From: Prochlorococcus sp. AG-355-J09 | GTDB taxonomy: Bacteria; Cyanobacteriota; Cyanobacteriia; PCC-6307; Cyanobiaceae | DNA: 33,952 nucleotides | Assembly: GCA_003278735.1 (NCBI GenBank) | Contig: QCDO01000016.1 | Coordinates: forward strand, 1-33,952 | Direction of reading: 5' to 3' | Shown here: one piece after another, positions 1 through 7,982 of the stretch | Layout of the letters: every line of letters begins with the position of its first letter | Numbering within the stretch: the first letter of the stretch is position 1 | The notes under the pieces: generated by a model | The model's input: the letters and a program-made list of their open reading frames with translations, nothing else | Told to the model about the DNA's origin: nothing | The model's database searches: none | Position numbers and translations under genes: made by a program

Positions 1-1
1 T

Positions 2-1003
2 GGAAAACCACTAGCAACATGTATTGAACTTACTAATCTTCCTTCAATTTCTTATGAAGGATTAATAGATGATGATGTTAAGTTTATTGGATCTACATTA
101 AATATCGAAGAGGAGAATTTAATTTCTTCAGTAGGATTATTGGATAATATATCAGCTGAAAAAAGAATCTTTAATAAAGATTTACTTCCAGGAAAAGGTT
201 TTGATCAGATTGAAGGATTGGTTAATGATGATTTTGAGGGTCTAAATATTTTAGAAGCAGCTGGAAGTCTTCATGAAGGTATGATTTATGGCTTAAGTCT
301 CCCACAACTAGCTAAGGATTTAGATGCGAAAGTTTTAATTGTAAATTTATGGGAAGATTGTAAAAGTGTGGATGCATTACTTGATGCGAAAAAACAATTA
401 GGAGAGAAATTGACCGGAGTTGTATTGAACGGGGTTTTGCCACAAGAAGTCGAAAAAGTTAAAAATGAAATAATACCTTCGCTTAAAGATCTGGATATTG
501 AAGTGTTTGGGGTAATGCCTAAATCACCACTTCTTAGAAGTGTCACCGTCGGAGAGCTTGTAAGAAGACTAGATGCCCAAGTAATTTGTTGCCCTGAAAA
601 AGATCAATTGCTTGTTGAAACATTAAGTATTGGTGCAATGGGGGTGAATTCAGCCATGGAATTTTTCAGGAGAAGACGAAATATGGCTGTAGTTACTGGA
701 GCTGATAGAACTGATATCCAACTCGCTGCTTTGGAGGCTTCGACTCAATGCCTAATTTTAACTGGTATAGGAGAGCCCTTGTCACAATTGATTCATAGAG
801 CGGAGGAATTGGAGGTGCCAATTTTGAAAGTGGAATTAGATACTCTTTCCTCAGTGGAAATTATTGAACAAGCCTTTGGTCATGTCAGAATACATGAATC
901 AATTAAAGCTTCTTATGCTATTCAACTAGTTCAAGACAATGTAAATCTACAAAGAATTCTCGAAAAGATAGATTTTCCCTGCAATTTTTCAGATAAATGC
1001 TAA
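2..1003 (+). CDS. Phosphotransacetylase-like protein with DRTGG domain (5' end missing)
   Basis: The reading frame is open from base 2, so the gene starts upstream of the window and the first ATG/TTG inside is not the true start. What remains is the end of a BioD/CbiA-like P-loop NTPase domain (the 'KVLIVNLWEDCKSVDALLDA' stretch and 'LTGVVLNGV' resemble dethiobiotin-synthetase-type folds) followed by a DRTGG domain, recognisable by 'GADRTDIQLAALEA'. This is the architecture of the N-terminal half of long phosphotransacetylases (COG0857) without the catalytic acetyltransferase part. Free-standing copies are common in cyanobacteria and have no proven reaction; the P-loop would lie in the missing part. 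The gene ends 25 bp before a same-strand SLOG-family gene, so the two are probably cotranscribed. Family assignment is fairly sure, function is not. Confidence 0.8.
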   Translation, partial: GKPLATCIELTNLPSISYEGLIDDDVKFIGSTLNIEEENLISSVGLLDNISAEKRIFNKDLLPGKGFDQIEGLVNDDFEGLNILEAAGSLHEGMIYGLSLPQLAKDLDAKVLIVNLWEDCKSVDALLDAKKQLGEKLTGVVLNGVLPQEVEKVKNEIIPSLKDLDIEVFGVMPKSPLLRSVTVGELVRRLDAQVICCPEKDQLLVETLSIGAMGVNSAMEFFRRRRNMAVVTGADRTDIQLAALEASTQCLILTGIGEPLSQLIHRAEELEVPILKVELDTLSSVEIIEQAFGHVRIHESIKASYAIQLVQDNVNLQRILEKIDFPCNFSDKC

Positions 1004-1028
1004 TTTCAAATATAGGAACTATATTATT

Positions 1029-1541
1029 TTGAGTCGCTCTCTAGATCTACCAGCAACTGAAGGCGTTGACGCCTTAGCTCAAGAACTTGCAAAACTCCAA
1101 GATAATGGGAAAAGGAGAATTGCTTTTTTGGGCAGCAGGCACGTACCAGTTGTCGATATCCACTTAATTGAGTTGATAGCAAGATCGTTAGCAGAGGAAG
1201 GACATAATATCCTTACTTCTGGATCACAAGGTGTCAATGCGGCGGTTATTCGAGCTGTCTTAGATATTAATCCATCATTGTTAACTGTTTTATTACCACA
1301 AAGTCTTGATAGACAAATACCCGAAATACAAGATCAACTTGAAAGGGTTATGCATTTGGTTGAAAAAAGTGAAAATGATGAATTACCTTTGCCACTTGCA
1401 AGCAGTCTTTGTAATCAAGAAATTATTACTAGGTGCGATCAATTAATATGCTTTGCCTTTCACGATAGTGAAACTTTGTTAAATAGTTGTAGATGCGCGG
1501 AAGAAATGGGGAAAGTGGTTAGTTTGTTATTTTTTGATTAA
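1029..1541 (+). CDS. SLOG/DprA-like Rossmann-fold protein
   Basis: A 170-residue protein with a nucleotide-binding Rossmann fold of the SLOG/LOG type: 'IAFLGSRHVPVVD' forms the first strand-turn, and 'ILTSGSQGVNAAVIRA' matches the second glycine-rich loop of DprA and LOG proteins. Cyanobacterial homologues are often labelled 'DNA recombination-mediator protein A', but it is much shorter than typical full-length DprA, has no C-terminal winged helix and has not been shown to bind DNA, so a transformation role should not be assumed. The start is TTG; no in-frame ATG fits. It follows the DRTGG gene by 25 bp and precedes the YajQ gene by 66 bp on the same strand. Confidence is in the fold, not the role. 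Confidence 0.7.
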   Translation: MSRSLDLPATEGVDALAQELAKLQDNGKRRIAFLGSRHVPVVDIHLIELIARSLAEEGHNILTSGSQGVNAAVIRAVLDINPSLLTVLLPQSLDRQIPEIQDQLERVMHLVEKSENDELPLPLASSLCNQEIITRCDQLICFAFHDSETLLNSCRCAEEMGKVVSLLFFD

Positions 1542-1607
1542 ATAAATCCATTTCCCCTTATTAAAAGATGATTTATGCTAATAATATTTAGCTATTAATA
1601 ATTTACT

Positions 1608-2105
1608 ATGGCGGAAAGTTTTTCATTTGATGTAGTTTCTGATTTTGATAGACAGGAATTGGTCAATACTTTGGATCAAGTAAAAAGGGAAATTTCTCAG
1701 CGTTACGATCTGAAAGACACAGACACTTCAGTTGATTTAGATAAAGAAAATATTTTTATAATCACTAATAGCGAATTAACCTTAAATGCTGTTAATGACA
1801 TAATTAGACAAAAAGCAATAAAAAGAAAATTATCTTTAAAAATATTTGACTACGGTGAAATTGAAATGGTTAGTGGTAATAGATTAAAACAAACAATTTT
1901 GTTAAAACAAGGAATTAAACAAGAAATCGCAAAAAAAATCAGTAAAAATATTAGAGATCAAATAAAGAAAATTAATGTCAGCATCAATGGAGAAACACTC
2001 AGAATTGCAAGTAAGAGCAAAAATGATCTTCAAATAGCAATTAAGCTTGTTAGTGAGTTGGAAGAGTCTTTGAACATTCCTCTAAAAGCTAATAACTTTA
2101 GATAA
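1608..2105 (+). CDS. YajQ family nucleotide-binding protein
   Basis: At 165 residues this matches the YajQ/UPF0234 family along its whole length: N-terminal 'SFDVVSDFDRQELVNTLDQ', then 'EISQRYDLKD', and the central 'KQGIKQEIAKKISKNI' segment. The family has two ferredoxin-like/RRM-like folds; in Xanthomonas a member binds cyclic di-GMP and acts with a transcription factor, and others bind nucleotides or RNA. No ligand can be assigned here from sequence. ATG start, cytoplasmic, no signal peptide. It sits in a same-strand run with the upstream SLOG gene and the downstream 65-residue gene, 27 bp away. Confidence 0.9.
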   Translation: MAESFSFDVVSDFDRQELVNTLDQVKREISQRYDLKDTDTSVDLDKENIFIITNSELTLNAVNDIIRQKAIKRKLSLKIFDYGEIEMVSGNRLKQTILLKQGIKQEIAKKISKNIRDQIKKINVSINGETLRIASKSKNDLQIAIKLVSELEESLNIPLKANNFR

Positions 2106-2132
2106 GATATTTAGTAAAAATATTTTTTATGC

Positions 2133-2330
2133 ATGACGGATTTTTCAGAATCTCTCATTAAATCATTGAGTAAGAAAGTAAAAGAATATCCTCGCTTTTC
2201 AAAAGAGGAAATAGAGAAATTTTGTTGGATGGCGGTACATGAGCATAAGCATGGTGTTTTACCCTCTGAATATGACATAAGAGAAATAGATGAGGACCTT
2301 TATTTAGAACTTTTGCAAGAATTTAAATAA
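2133..2330 (+). CDS. Conserved small hypothetical protein
   Basis: A 65-residue acidic/lysine-rich soluble protein that I do not recognise as a named family. The middle contains 'MAVHEHKHGVLPSEYDI', with three histidines in five residues (HEHKH), which could bind a metal but is unproven. Secondary structure looks mostly helical and there is no membrane segment. It starts with ATG 27 bp after the YajQ stop and uses the same AT-rich codons as its neighbours, so it is probably a real gene in the same transcript. An AT-only inverted repeat (aatattt-agt-aaatatt, 2331-2347) lies directly after its stop codon and may be a weak transcript end. Confidence 0.6.
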   Translation: MTDFSESLIKSLSKKVKEYPRFSKEEIEKFCWMAVHEHKHGVLPSEYDIREIDEDLYLELLQEFK

Positions 2331-2452
2331 AATATTTAGTAAATATTATTTACATTTAAATCTACAATTATTAAAAAAACATTTTAATTAAATGTCTTAT
2401 TAATGCACTAATTAGTCTATTTAAATATGATTAATTATAAAGATGAAATTTA

Positions 2453-3256
2453 ATGTCAACATCCTTTAAAAATGTCACACCAACAGGTCCTGGTGGGACG
2501 GCAACATTATTGATTGTATTATCTTTTACTGGCTTTCTTTTGCTCACACAATCCCTATTTGTTGTACCTTCTGGACAAGTTGCGGTTGTTACAACACTAG
2601 GGAAAGTAAGTGGCCCCTCTAGGAGGGCTGGTTTGAATTTTAAGCTACCATTTGTTCAGTCTGTTTATCCATTTGATATAAAAACTCAAGTTCAACCTGA
2701 AAAATTTGAAACATTAACTAAAGATCTTCAAGTTATTAGGGCTACAGCTACTGTTAAGTATTCAGTAAAACCTAACGAAGCAGGAAGGATTTTCGCAACA
2801 ATTGCAAGCAGAAATAGCGATGTTTATCAGAAAATTGTTCAGCCATCTTTGCTAAAAGCTCTAAAATCAGTCTTTTCTCAATATGAACTAGAGACAATTG
2901 CTACTGAATTCGCAGTAATTTCTGAGAAAGTAGGCGATACCGTTGCTCAAGAACTAAATTCATTCGATTATGTAGATGTTAAGAGTTTAGATCTTACTGG
3001 ATTAGAGATAGCTGAAGAGTATAGGGCTGCGATTGAACAAAAGCAAATAGCTGGTCAGCAATTACTAAGAGCAAAGACAGAAGTTGAAATTGCAGAACAA
3101 GAAGCACTTAGATATGAGACATTAAATAGAAGTCTTGATGATCAGGTACTTTTCAAATTATTTCTCGACAAATGGGATGGTAGTACACAAGTTGTTCCTG
3201 GCTTGCCAGGTTCTGAAGGAGGTACACCCCCAGTAATAGTTGGTGGTAGAGGATAA
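2453..3256 (+). CDS. Prohibitin/SPFH (band 7) membrane protein
   Basis: A 267-residue SPFH-domain protein. An N-terminal membrane anchor (about residues 16-37) is followed by 'VPSGQVAVVTTLGKVSG', the classic start of a band 7 domain, then the domain core and a helical, glutamine/glutamate-rich coiled region ('AAIEQKQIAGQQLLRAKTEV', about 190-220). The last residues are glycine- and proline-rich. Such proteins oligomerise into rings in the plasma or thylakoid membrane and often control membrane proteases such as FtsH; which role applies here is not visible. The start is ATG, after a 122-bp AT-rich intergenic stretch likely to hold its own promoter. A strong hairpin terminator follows at 3286-3338. 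Confidence 0.88.
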   Translation: MSTSFKNVTPTGPGGTATLLIVLSFTGFLLLTQSLFVVPSGQVAVVTTLGKVSGPSRRAGLNFKLPFVQSVYPFDIKTQVQPEKFETLTKDLQVIRATATVKYSVKPNEAGRIFATIASRNSDVYQKIVQPSLLKALKSVFSQYELETIATEFAVISEKVGDTVAQELNSFDYVDVKSLDLTGLEIAEEYRAAIEQKQIAGQQLLRAKTEVEIAEQEALRYETLNRSLDDQVLFKLFLDKWDGSTQVVPGLPGSEGGTPPVIVGGRG

Positions 3257-3285
3257 TTACTCAGTAATAATCCTTCTAAAGTTTT

Positions 3286-3338
3286 AATCATTTACTTATT
3301 TTTCTTTAAGGAAAGAAAAGTAGATGATTATTTTTTTA
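3286..3338 (+). terminator. Intrinsic terminator of the SPFH gene
   Basis: The arms aatcatttactt (3286-3297) and aagtagatgatt (3318-3329) pair over 12 positions with one T-G wobble. Inside them tttcttt and aaagaaa pair around an AAGG loop. Seven Ts follow on the + strand (3331-3337). The right arm and T-tract overlap the stop codon and last two lysine codons of the convergent hemL gene, so the element ends + transcription inside the hemL 3' end. Confidence 0.75.
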
Positions 3339-4629
3339 TTGCATTGAAAGATTCGTCAAAGGCCTCGATGGTTTTATCAATTTCTTCTTCACTGTGAGCT
3401 AGTGATGTGAACCCAGCTTCGAAGGGACTTGGCGCTAGATAAATACCTCGTAGAAGCATTTCTCTATGCAATTTTCCAAAAAGTTCGGCATCATTTGTTT
3501 TGGCTTCATCAAAGTTCCTAACTGGCCCATCACATAAGAAAAAGCCAAACATAGCACTTACACTTCCACCATTAATAGCGATACCGTTATTTTCTGCAGA
3601 CTGAATTATCCCTTCAATTAATCTAGAAGTTGTTAAATCAAGTTTTTCGTACGTACCATCTTGTTTGAGCAGTTCAAGGGTTTTTATTCCAGCAGTCATT
3701 GCAAGAGGATTTCCGCTTAAAGTACCTGCTTGGTATACCGGTCCTGAAGGAGCTACCATTGACATTATTTCTTTTTTGCCTCCATAAGCACCAACAGGTA
3801 GGCCTCCACCGATTACTTTCCCGAGGGTGGTTAAATCAGGAGTAACCCCAAACTTTTCTTGAGCGCCTCCATAACTTATTCTAAATCCAGTCATTACTTC
3901 GTCAAAAACTAATAAGGATCCATTCTCAGTGGTTAATTCCCTTAATCCTTCCAAGAATCCAGGTTCTGGAGTAATAAATCCAGCATTACCAACTATTGGC
4001 TCGAGTATAACCCCCGAAATTGCATCAGGATTTTCAGAAAATAATTTTTTTACTGCTTCAAGGTCATTGTAGGGTGCAGTAAGTGTGTTGGCAGTTGTTG
4101 TACGTGGAACACCTGGAGAATCTGGTAAACCCAGAGTGGCTACACCAGATCCTGCTTTCACTAAAAACATATCCGCATGACCGTGATAGCAACCGTCAAA
4201 TTTAATAACTTTATCTCTTCCAGTAAATGCTCGCATGAGTCTCAAAACAGCCATGCATGCTTCAGTTCCACTATTAACAAATCTGACCATTTCTACAGAT
4301 GGGACTGCATCTATTACCATTTCAGCAAGTTTGTTCTCTAGAACGCACGGAGCACCAAAGCTCGTGCCTTTCTCAATTGCTTCCTGTAATGCCGTTGTAA
4401 CTTCAGGGTGGGCATGTCCACATATAGCCGGCCCCCAGCTTCCTATATAATCAATATATCTATTGCCATCAATATCCCAAGCAAAAGGGCCTTTTACTCT
4501 ATCAAAAACAATTGGCTGACCACCTACGGACTTAAAAGCTCTTACTGGAGAGCTAACTCCTCCAGGCATTAGTTGTTGGGCTGCGGAGAAAATTTCTTCA
4601 GATTTTGTGTAATTTAATATGTCAGTCAC
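3328..4629 (-). CDS. hemL: Glutamate-1-semialdehyde 2,1-aminomutase
   Basis: This PLP enzyme converts glutamate-1-semialdehyde to 5-aminolevulinate in the C5 route feeding chlorophyll, haem and cobalamin. At 433 residues it is full length. Recognisable parts are the N-terminal '[12 protein letters not shown]', the gabaculine-site region '[15 protein letters not shown]', the PLP-binding '[10 protein letters not shown]' (Asp243 by my count) and the Schiff-base lysine in '[16 protein letters not shown]' (Lys271). The start is GTG (cac at 4627-4629 on the + strand). It is preceded on its own strand by xth, but 227 bp with a possible terminator separate them, so it is likely transcribed alone. The stop codon lies within the terminator of the convergent SPFH gene. 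Confidence 0.97.
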   Translation of the reverse strand: MTDILNYTKSEEIFSAAQQLMPGGVSSPVRAFKSVGGQPIVFDRVKGPFAWDIDGNRYIDYIGSWGPAICGHAHPEVTTALQEAIEKGTSFGAPCVLENKLAEMVIDAVPSVEMVRFVNSGTEACMAVLRLMRAFTGRDKVIKFDGCYHGHADMFLVKAGSGVATLGLPDSPGVPRTTTANTLTAPYNDLEAVKKLFSENPDAISGVILEPIVGNAGFITPEPGFLEGLRELTTENGSLLVFDEVMTGFRISYGGAQEKFGVTPDLTTLGKVIGGGLPVGAYGGKKEIMSMVAPSGPVYQAGTLSGNPLAMTAGIKTLELLKQDGTYEKLDLTTSRLIEGIIQSAENNGIAINGGSVSAMFGFFLCDGPVRNFDEAKTNDAELFGKLHREMLLRGIYLAPSPFEAGFTSLAHSEEEIDKTIEAFDESFNAIKK

Positions 4630-4803
4630 AATTTAGCCAAATGATGTTTTAAGAAAAATCTTGTCATGTTCTAAATTAGAAATAAGTAAAAATTTTGTCA
4701 ATTAGATTGAAATTCTACATTATGATATTTTTACTGCGATAGTTTGCATTGTAAATTATTAATTTTTAAGAAATTATGATAAAAAAACAATTTTATTTTA
4801 GAT

Positions 4804-4824
4804 AACTCTTTACTAATAAGAGTT
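4804..4824 (-). terminator. Possible terminator downstream of xth
   Basis: A perfect 7-bp inverted repeat (aactctt / aagagtt) around a 7-nt loop lies 33 bp past the xth stop on the minus strand. The following minus-strand bases are AT-rich but not a clean T-run; a run of seven Ts appears only about 22 nt later. Plausible but not a textbook terminator. The remaining 170 bp up to hemL should carry the hemL promoter; I could not pick out one clear -10/-35 pair. Confidence 0.4.
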
Positions 4825-4856
4825 TTCAGGCATTAAAGAAATTCAATTTATTTTAT

Positions 4857-5702
4857 TTATATTTCGAAGAAATTATCCTCATCCTCAAAAAAATCATCAG
4901 TTATGTCATTTAAGTTAAGATCTATCATTACTGGGGCATGATCACTTGGGCGCAAATTACCTCTAGGTGAGCTGTCTATGACACAACTTTTTAGTTTTGT
5001 TGATAGTTCTTTGCTAATATATATATGGTCTATTCTCCAACCTTTATTCAATTCAAATGCGTTATTACGGTAATCCCACCAACTCCAATGGCCAGTATTT
5101 TGTTCAAAAATCCTGAACGAGTCTATTAATCTTTTTTTCAGAACATTATTAAGCGCATTTCTCTCTATCTGAGATGACATTATTCCTCCTTCATATTTCT
5201 TTGGATCATGAATATCCAAGTTAGATGGAGCAACATTAAAATCACCCATTAGACAAATTAATTCCCCTTTTTTTTCTAGATCATCCAAAAATGAAGCTAA
5301 ACAATTTAACCAATCAATTTTGTATTCGAACTTGCTAGATTCTATAGAAGATCCGTTTGGCACGTAAACATTTATGATTTTAATTCCATTAATATCAGCA
5401 GAAATTAATCTTTTTTGATCTATGAAAATTTCGATATTTTGATTAAAATTGGTACAACCGTAGAATCCCTTTTTAACATTTTCTGGCTTTACTTTAGAAA
5501 TTATAGCCACACCATTGTATGATTTTTGCCCGTAGACCTCTACGGAGTATCCTAATTTTTCGAAAGGTTCAATAGGGAAACTATCATCAATCACTTTTGT
5601 TTCCTGCAAACATAGAATATCCGGATTGGCTTTATAAATCCAATCTGTTATTTGTGAAAGTCTGGTTCTTATAGAGTTAACATTCCAAGTCGCTATTAAC
5701 AA
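4857..5702 (-). CDS. xth: Exodeoxyribonuclease III (AP endonuclease)
   Basis: A 281-residue enzyme of the ExoIII/APE1 family that cuts DNA 5' of abasic sites in base-excision repair and removes 3' blocks. Family motifs are all present: 'IATWNVNSIRTR' at the start, 'LCLQETK' with the metal-binding Glu34, 'NVYVPNG' (about 111-117), 'GDFNVAP' (Asp154, Asn156), 'GWRIDHIYIS' and the C-terminal 'SDHAPVMIDL' (Asp254, His255). The start is TTG at 5702-5700: it gives the canonical N-terminus and an in-frame TAA lies a few codons upstream, so no earlier start is possible. The last ~15 residues are acidic (DDFFEDEDNFFEI), beyond the usual family end. Divergent from the small exported-protein gene 57 bp away. 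Confidence 0.95.
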   Translation of the reverse strand: MLIATWNVNSIRTRLSQITDWIYKANPDILCLQETKVIDDSFPIEPFEKLGYSVEVYGQKSYNGVAIISKVKPENVKKGFYGCTNFNQNIEIFIDQKRLISADINGIKIINVYVPNGSSIESSKFEYKIDWLNCLASFLDDLEKKGELICLMGDFNVAPSNLDIHDPKKYEGGIMSSQIERNALNNVLKKRLIDSFRIFEQNTGHWSWWDYRNNAFELNKGWRIDHIYISKELSTKLKSCVIDSSPRGNLRPSDHAPVMIDLNLNDITDDFFEDEDNFFEI

Positions 5703-5759
5703 ATTTCTACTAAATTATGTAAAATTAAACTAGCAGAAAAATTATGGTGTTAAAGAATT

Positions 5760-6059
5760 TTGAAATTAAATAAAACTAAAAAATACTTTTGTAAAATCCT
5801 GCCTAAACCAATAACTTTTGTTATTTTTTTTACTTTATTAATTCCTTTAAAAGGTAATTACCTAAATGCTGAATATTTACTTGAAGAATTAGAAATTGAT
5901 ACCTCAACTAAAACAGAAGATGATAGTTCAGTTCTTCCAACTAATCCTTTTGAACTTGTGGAAATGATTCGGAGACATAATAGTATGAATGATGCAACTG
6001 ATCCTTCTGATGCAATTGACGAAGCATTAAAGTCATTTAATAGTTTGGAGGAAAATTAA
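5760..6059 (+). CDS. Small exported or membrane-anchored protein, unknown function
   Basis: A 99-residue protein that I do not recognise. Its N-terminus has the shape of a signal peptide or anchor: lysine-rich residues 2-15, a hydrophobic core 'ITFVIFFTLLIPL' (about 18-30) and a possible cleavage site near 'NYLNAEY'. The mature part is acidic, with 'NPFELVEMIRRHNSMNDATD' as the most protein-like stretch, and no cysteines follow the signal. The start is TTG; an ATG at 5744 lies in another frame and closes after nine codons. It is followed by the 199-aa gene after 40 bp and may be cotranscribed with it and larC. Moderately sure it is a gene; function unknown. Confidence 0.6.
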   Translation: MKLNKTKKYFCKILPKPITFVIFFTLLIPLKGNYLNAEYLLEELEIDTSTKTEDDSSVLPTNPFELVEMIRRHNSMNDATDPSDAIDEALKSFNSLEEN

Positions 6060-6099
6060 AAAAATTTAATACGATAAATTGTAATTTTCAAATTTAAAT

Positions 6100-6699
6100 A
6101 TGTTAAAAAACCCTATTCCAAAAGTTACTAATCAACTACAGCATAGAGCAATTGGTATTATTAATGGAAAATTTACTCCCATTAGTAGTCAGGAATTAAA
6201 TAGAGGCTTTTTAATTGATAATAAAGATGAAAAAATTGAAACAGTAATACTTGGTAAAGCATTATCACTTTTGAAAAAGCATATTGATTTAAAAAAAAGT
6301 CATTATTGGATTGTTTATCCAAAGAATAAAAATACTCAAAACTTGCATTTACAAGTTGCAGGCATCTGGGATCCCTACCAACTTAATGATTTCCCTAATA
6401 ATTCTTCAAAAACTAACTTCTCAAAGTTATTACAGGACTTAAATTTAAAAGATAATTATTTTTCTGTCAGAGGAGAATTAGTTTTTGTCAACACTCAAAA
6501 GAAAGAAATTGTTATTAAAATTTGCCCTGCAATAAATTCAAAAAATTTAAAAAATAAAAATTTTAAATTAGTCATAAAAGGAGAGCTTTCTCTTGAACTT
6601 CTTCATAGCTTTGTAAGTTTAGATATCAACAGAGAGGGAAATTCTTTGAAATTAATAAATTACGAAGTTGTTGAAAAAAATCTTTCTAAAAATAACTAA
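6100..6699 (+). CDS. Conserved hypothetical protein (199 aa)
   Basis: A lysine- and asparagine-rich soluble protein without signal peptide or membrane segment that I cannot place in a named family. Visible landmarks are 'LQHRAIGIINGKF' near the N-terminus, 'HYWIVYPKNK' and 'LHLQVAGIWDPYQL' in the middle, and 'FSVRGELVFVNTQKKEIVIKI', whose alternating hydrophobic pattern suggests a beta-barrel or OB-like fold (inference only). The ATG start comes 40 bp after the small exported protein and the stop lies 50 bp before larC, all on the + strand. Codon use matches its neighbours, so there is no sign of recent transfer. Confidence 0.7.
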   Translation: MLKNPIPKVTNQLQHRAIGIINGKFTPISSQELNRGFLIDNKDEKIETVILGKALSLLKKHIDLKKSHYWIVYPKNKNTQNLHLQVAGIWDPYQLNDFPNNSSKTNFSKLLQDLNLKDNYFSVRGELVFVNTQKKEIVIKICPAINSKNLKNKNFKLVIKGELSLELLHSFVSLDINREGNSLKLINYEVVEKNLSKNN

Positions 6700-6749
6700 A
6701 ATAAAAAGTTGATTTTCACCTCAATTTTACCCCTCAAGAAATCTTTGTT

Positions 6750-7982
6750 ATGGATGAAATTTTAATTGAATGTTCTCCTGGGATCTCTGGAGATATGTTG
6801 TTAGGAGCTATTTATGATTTAGGGGTACCTAAAAAAGTTATTGAACAGCCACTTATTGATCTTGGATTAAAGGATTTATATCAACTAGAATTTCAGGAAT
6901 CAAAAAGTTGTTCAATCCGTGGTATCGAGGCAAAGGTTAAGAATATTGATTGTAGTCCAATCAAAAGAACTTGGAGAAGTATTAAGGAACTTATTTTAAA
7001 TGGCCACTTGGAAGATAAATTAAAAAAAATAATTTATGAAGTATTTGAATCTTTAGCAATTGCGGAAGGAAAAGTTCATGGCATTAAATATGATGATGTT
7101 CATTTTCATGAAATTGGAGCTATAGATTCATTGGTGGATATAATTGGGGTTTGTGCTGCATTGAATTACTTAAATCCAAAAAGGGTTTATTGTAATGAAC
7201 CAATGTTGGGGAAAGGTTTTGTTCAAACTGAACATGGACAATTATCTGTGCCAACTCCTGCTGTAATAGAGCTAATAAGACAAAAAAATATTAAGGTTTT
7301 ATCAAACCGTGACTCAATAGAGGGAGAACTCTCAACACCAACTGGCGTTGCTTTACTTGCTAATTTAGTCGACTATATTGAACCTCCTTTAAAATTTTCT
7401 ATTGACTCTTATGGAGTAGGCATTGGTAACCTAAAATTTCCATTCCCTAATTTGGTAAGAGTTTATAAAATTACTACATTTGAGGATCCTTCAATTAACG
7501 ATAAAGAACAAATTAGTCCAAAGTGTGAAGAGATATCTATTCAAGAAGCATGGATTGATGACCAAACACCCGAAGATGTATCTAATTTTGTGGAGAAACT
7601 GAGAATTGAGGGGGCTTACGACGTTTCCTATCAAGCAATCAATATGAAAAAAAATAGAATTGGATTTTCCATTCAAGTAATCTTGCCCATTGAGAAAAAA
7701 GAATTTTTTAGGCGATTATGGTTTGATTATTCCAGTACAATTGGGGTTCGTGAAAGGACCCAATCTAGGTGGATATTACTTAGACGTAGAGGAGAATGTT
7801 CAACTACTTTTGGAAATATAAAAGTTAAACAAACTTTGAAACCCGATGGATCAATAAATATGAAACCAGAAAATGATGAGGTTTTAAGATTAAAATTAAA
7901 GCATAAAATATCAACTTTCGAAATAATAAAAATAATAAAAGAGTCAAGTAAGAAATTTAAAGCATTTGAAAACTGGAAATGA
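6750..7982 (+). CDS. larC: LarC family nickel-insertion protein
   Basis: A 410-residue member of the LarC/UPF0272 family. In lactobacilli LarC is a CTP-dependent cyclometallase that puts nickel into the pyridinium pincer cofactor of lactate racemase. Signature parts are the N-terminal 'CSPGISGDMLLGAIYDLG', 'DDVHFHEIGAIDSLVDIIG' (about 111-130), and 'GELSTPTGVALLANL'. Both LarC halves are encoded in one continuous frame, unlike the split larC1/larC2 of Lactobacillus that needs a frameshift. No LarA, LarB or LarE gene is in this window, so the client enzyme is unknown here. The stop codon overlaps the start of the next gene by 4 bp (ATGA), which implies translational coupling. Confidence 0.88.
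   Translation: MDEILIECSPGISGDMLLGAIYDLGVPKKVIEQPLIDLGLKDLYQLEFQESKSCSIRGIEAKVKNIDCSPIKRTWRSIKELILNGHLEDKLKKIIYEVFESLAIAEGKVHGIKYDDVHFHEIGAIDSLVDIIGVCAALNYLNPKRVYCNEPMLGKGFVQTEHGQLSVPTPAVIELIRQKNIKVLSNRDSIEGELSTPTGVALLANLVDYIEPPLKFSIDSYGVGIGNLKFPFPNLVRVYKITTFEDPSINDKEQISPKCEEISIQEAWIDDQTPEDVSNFVEKLRIEGAYDVSYQAINMKKNRIGFSIQVILPIEKKEFFRRLWFDYSSTIGVRERTQSRWILLRRRGECSTTFGNIKVKQTLKPDGSINMKPENDEVLRLKLKHKISTFEIIKIIKESSKKFKAFENWK

Noticed and set aside
2107..2128. ATATTT/AAATAT hairpin with a T-run after the YajQ stop
   Set aside because: All stem pairs are A-T and it lies directly before the 65-residue gene; it is more likely chance than a terminator. The similar string after the next gene is also explained by base composition.
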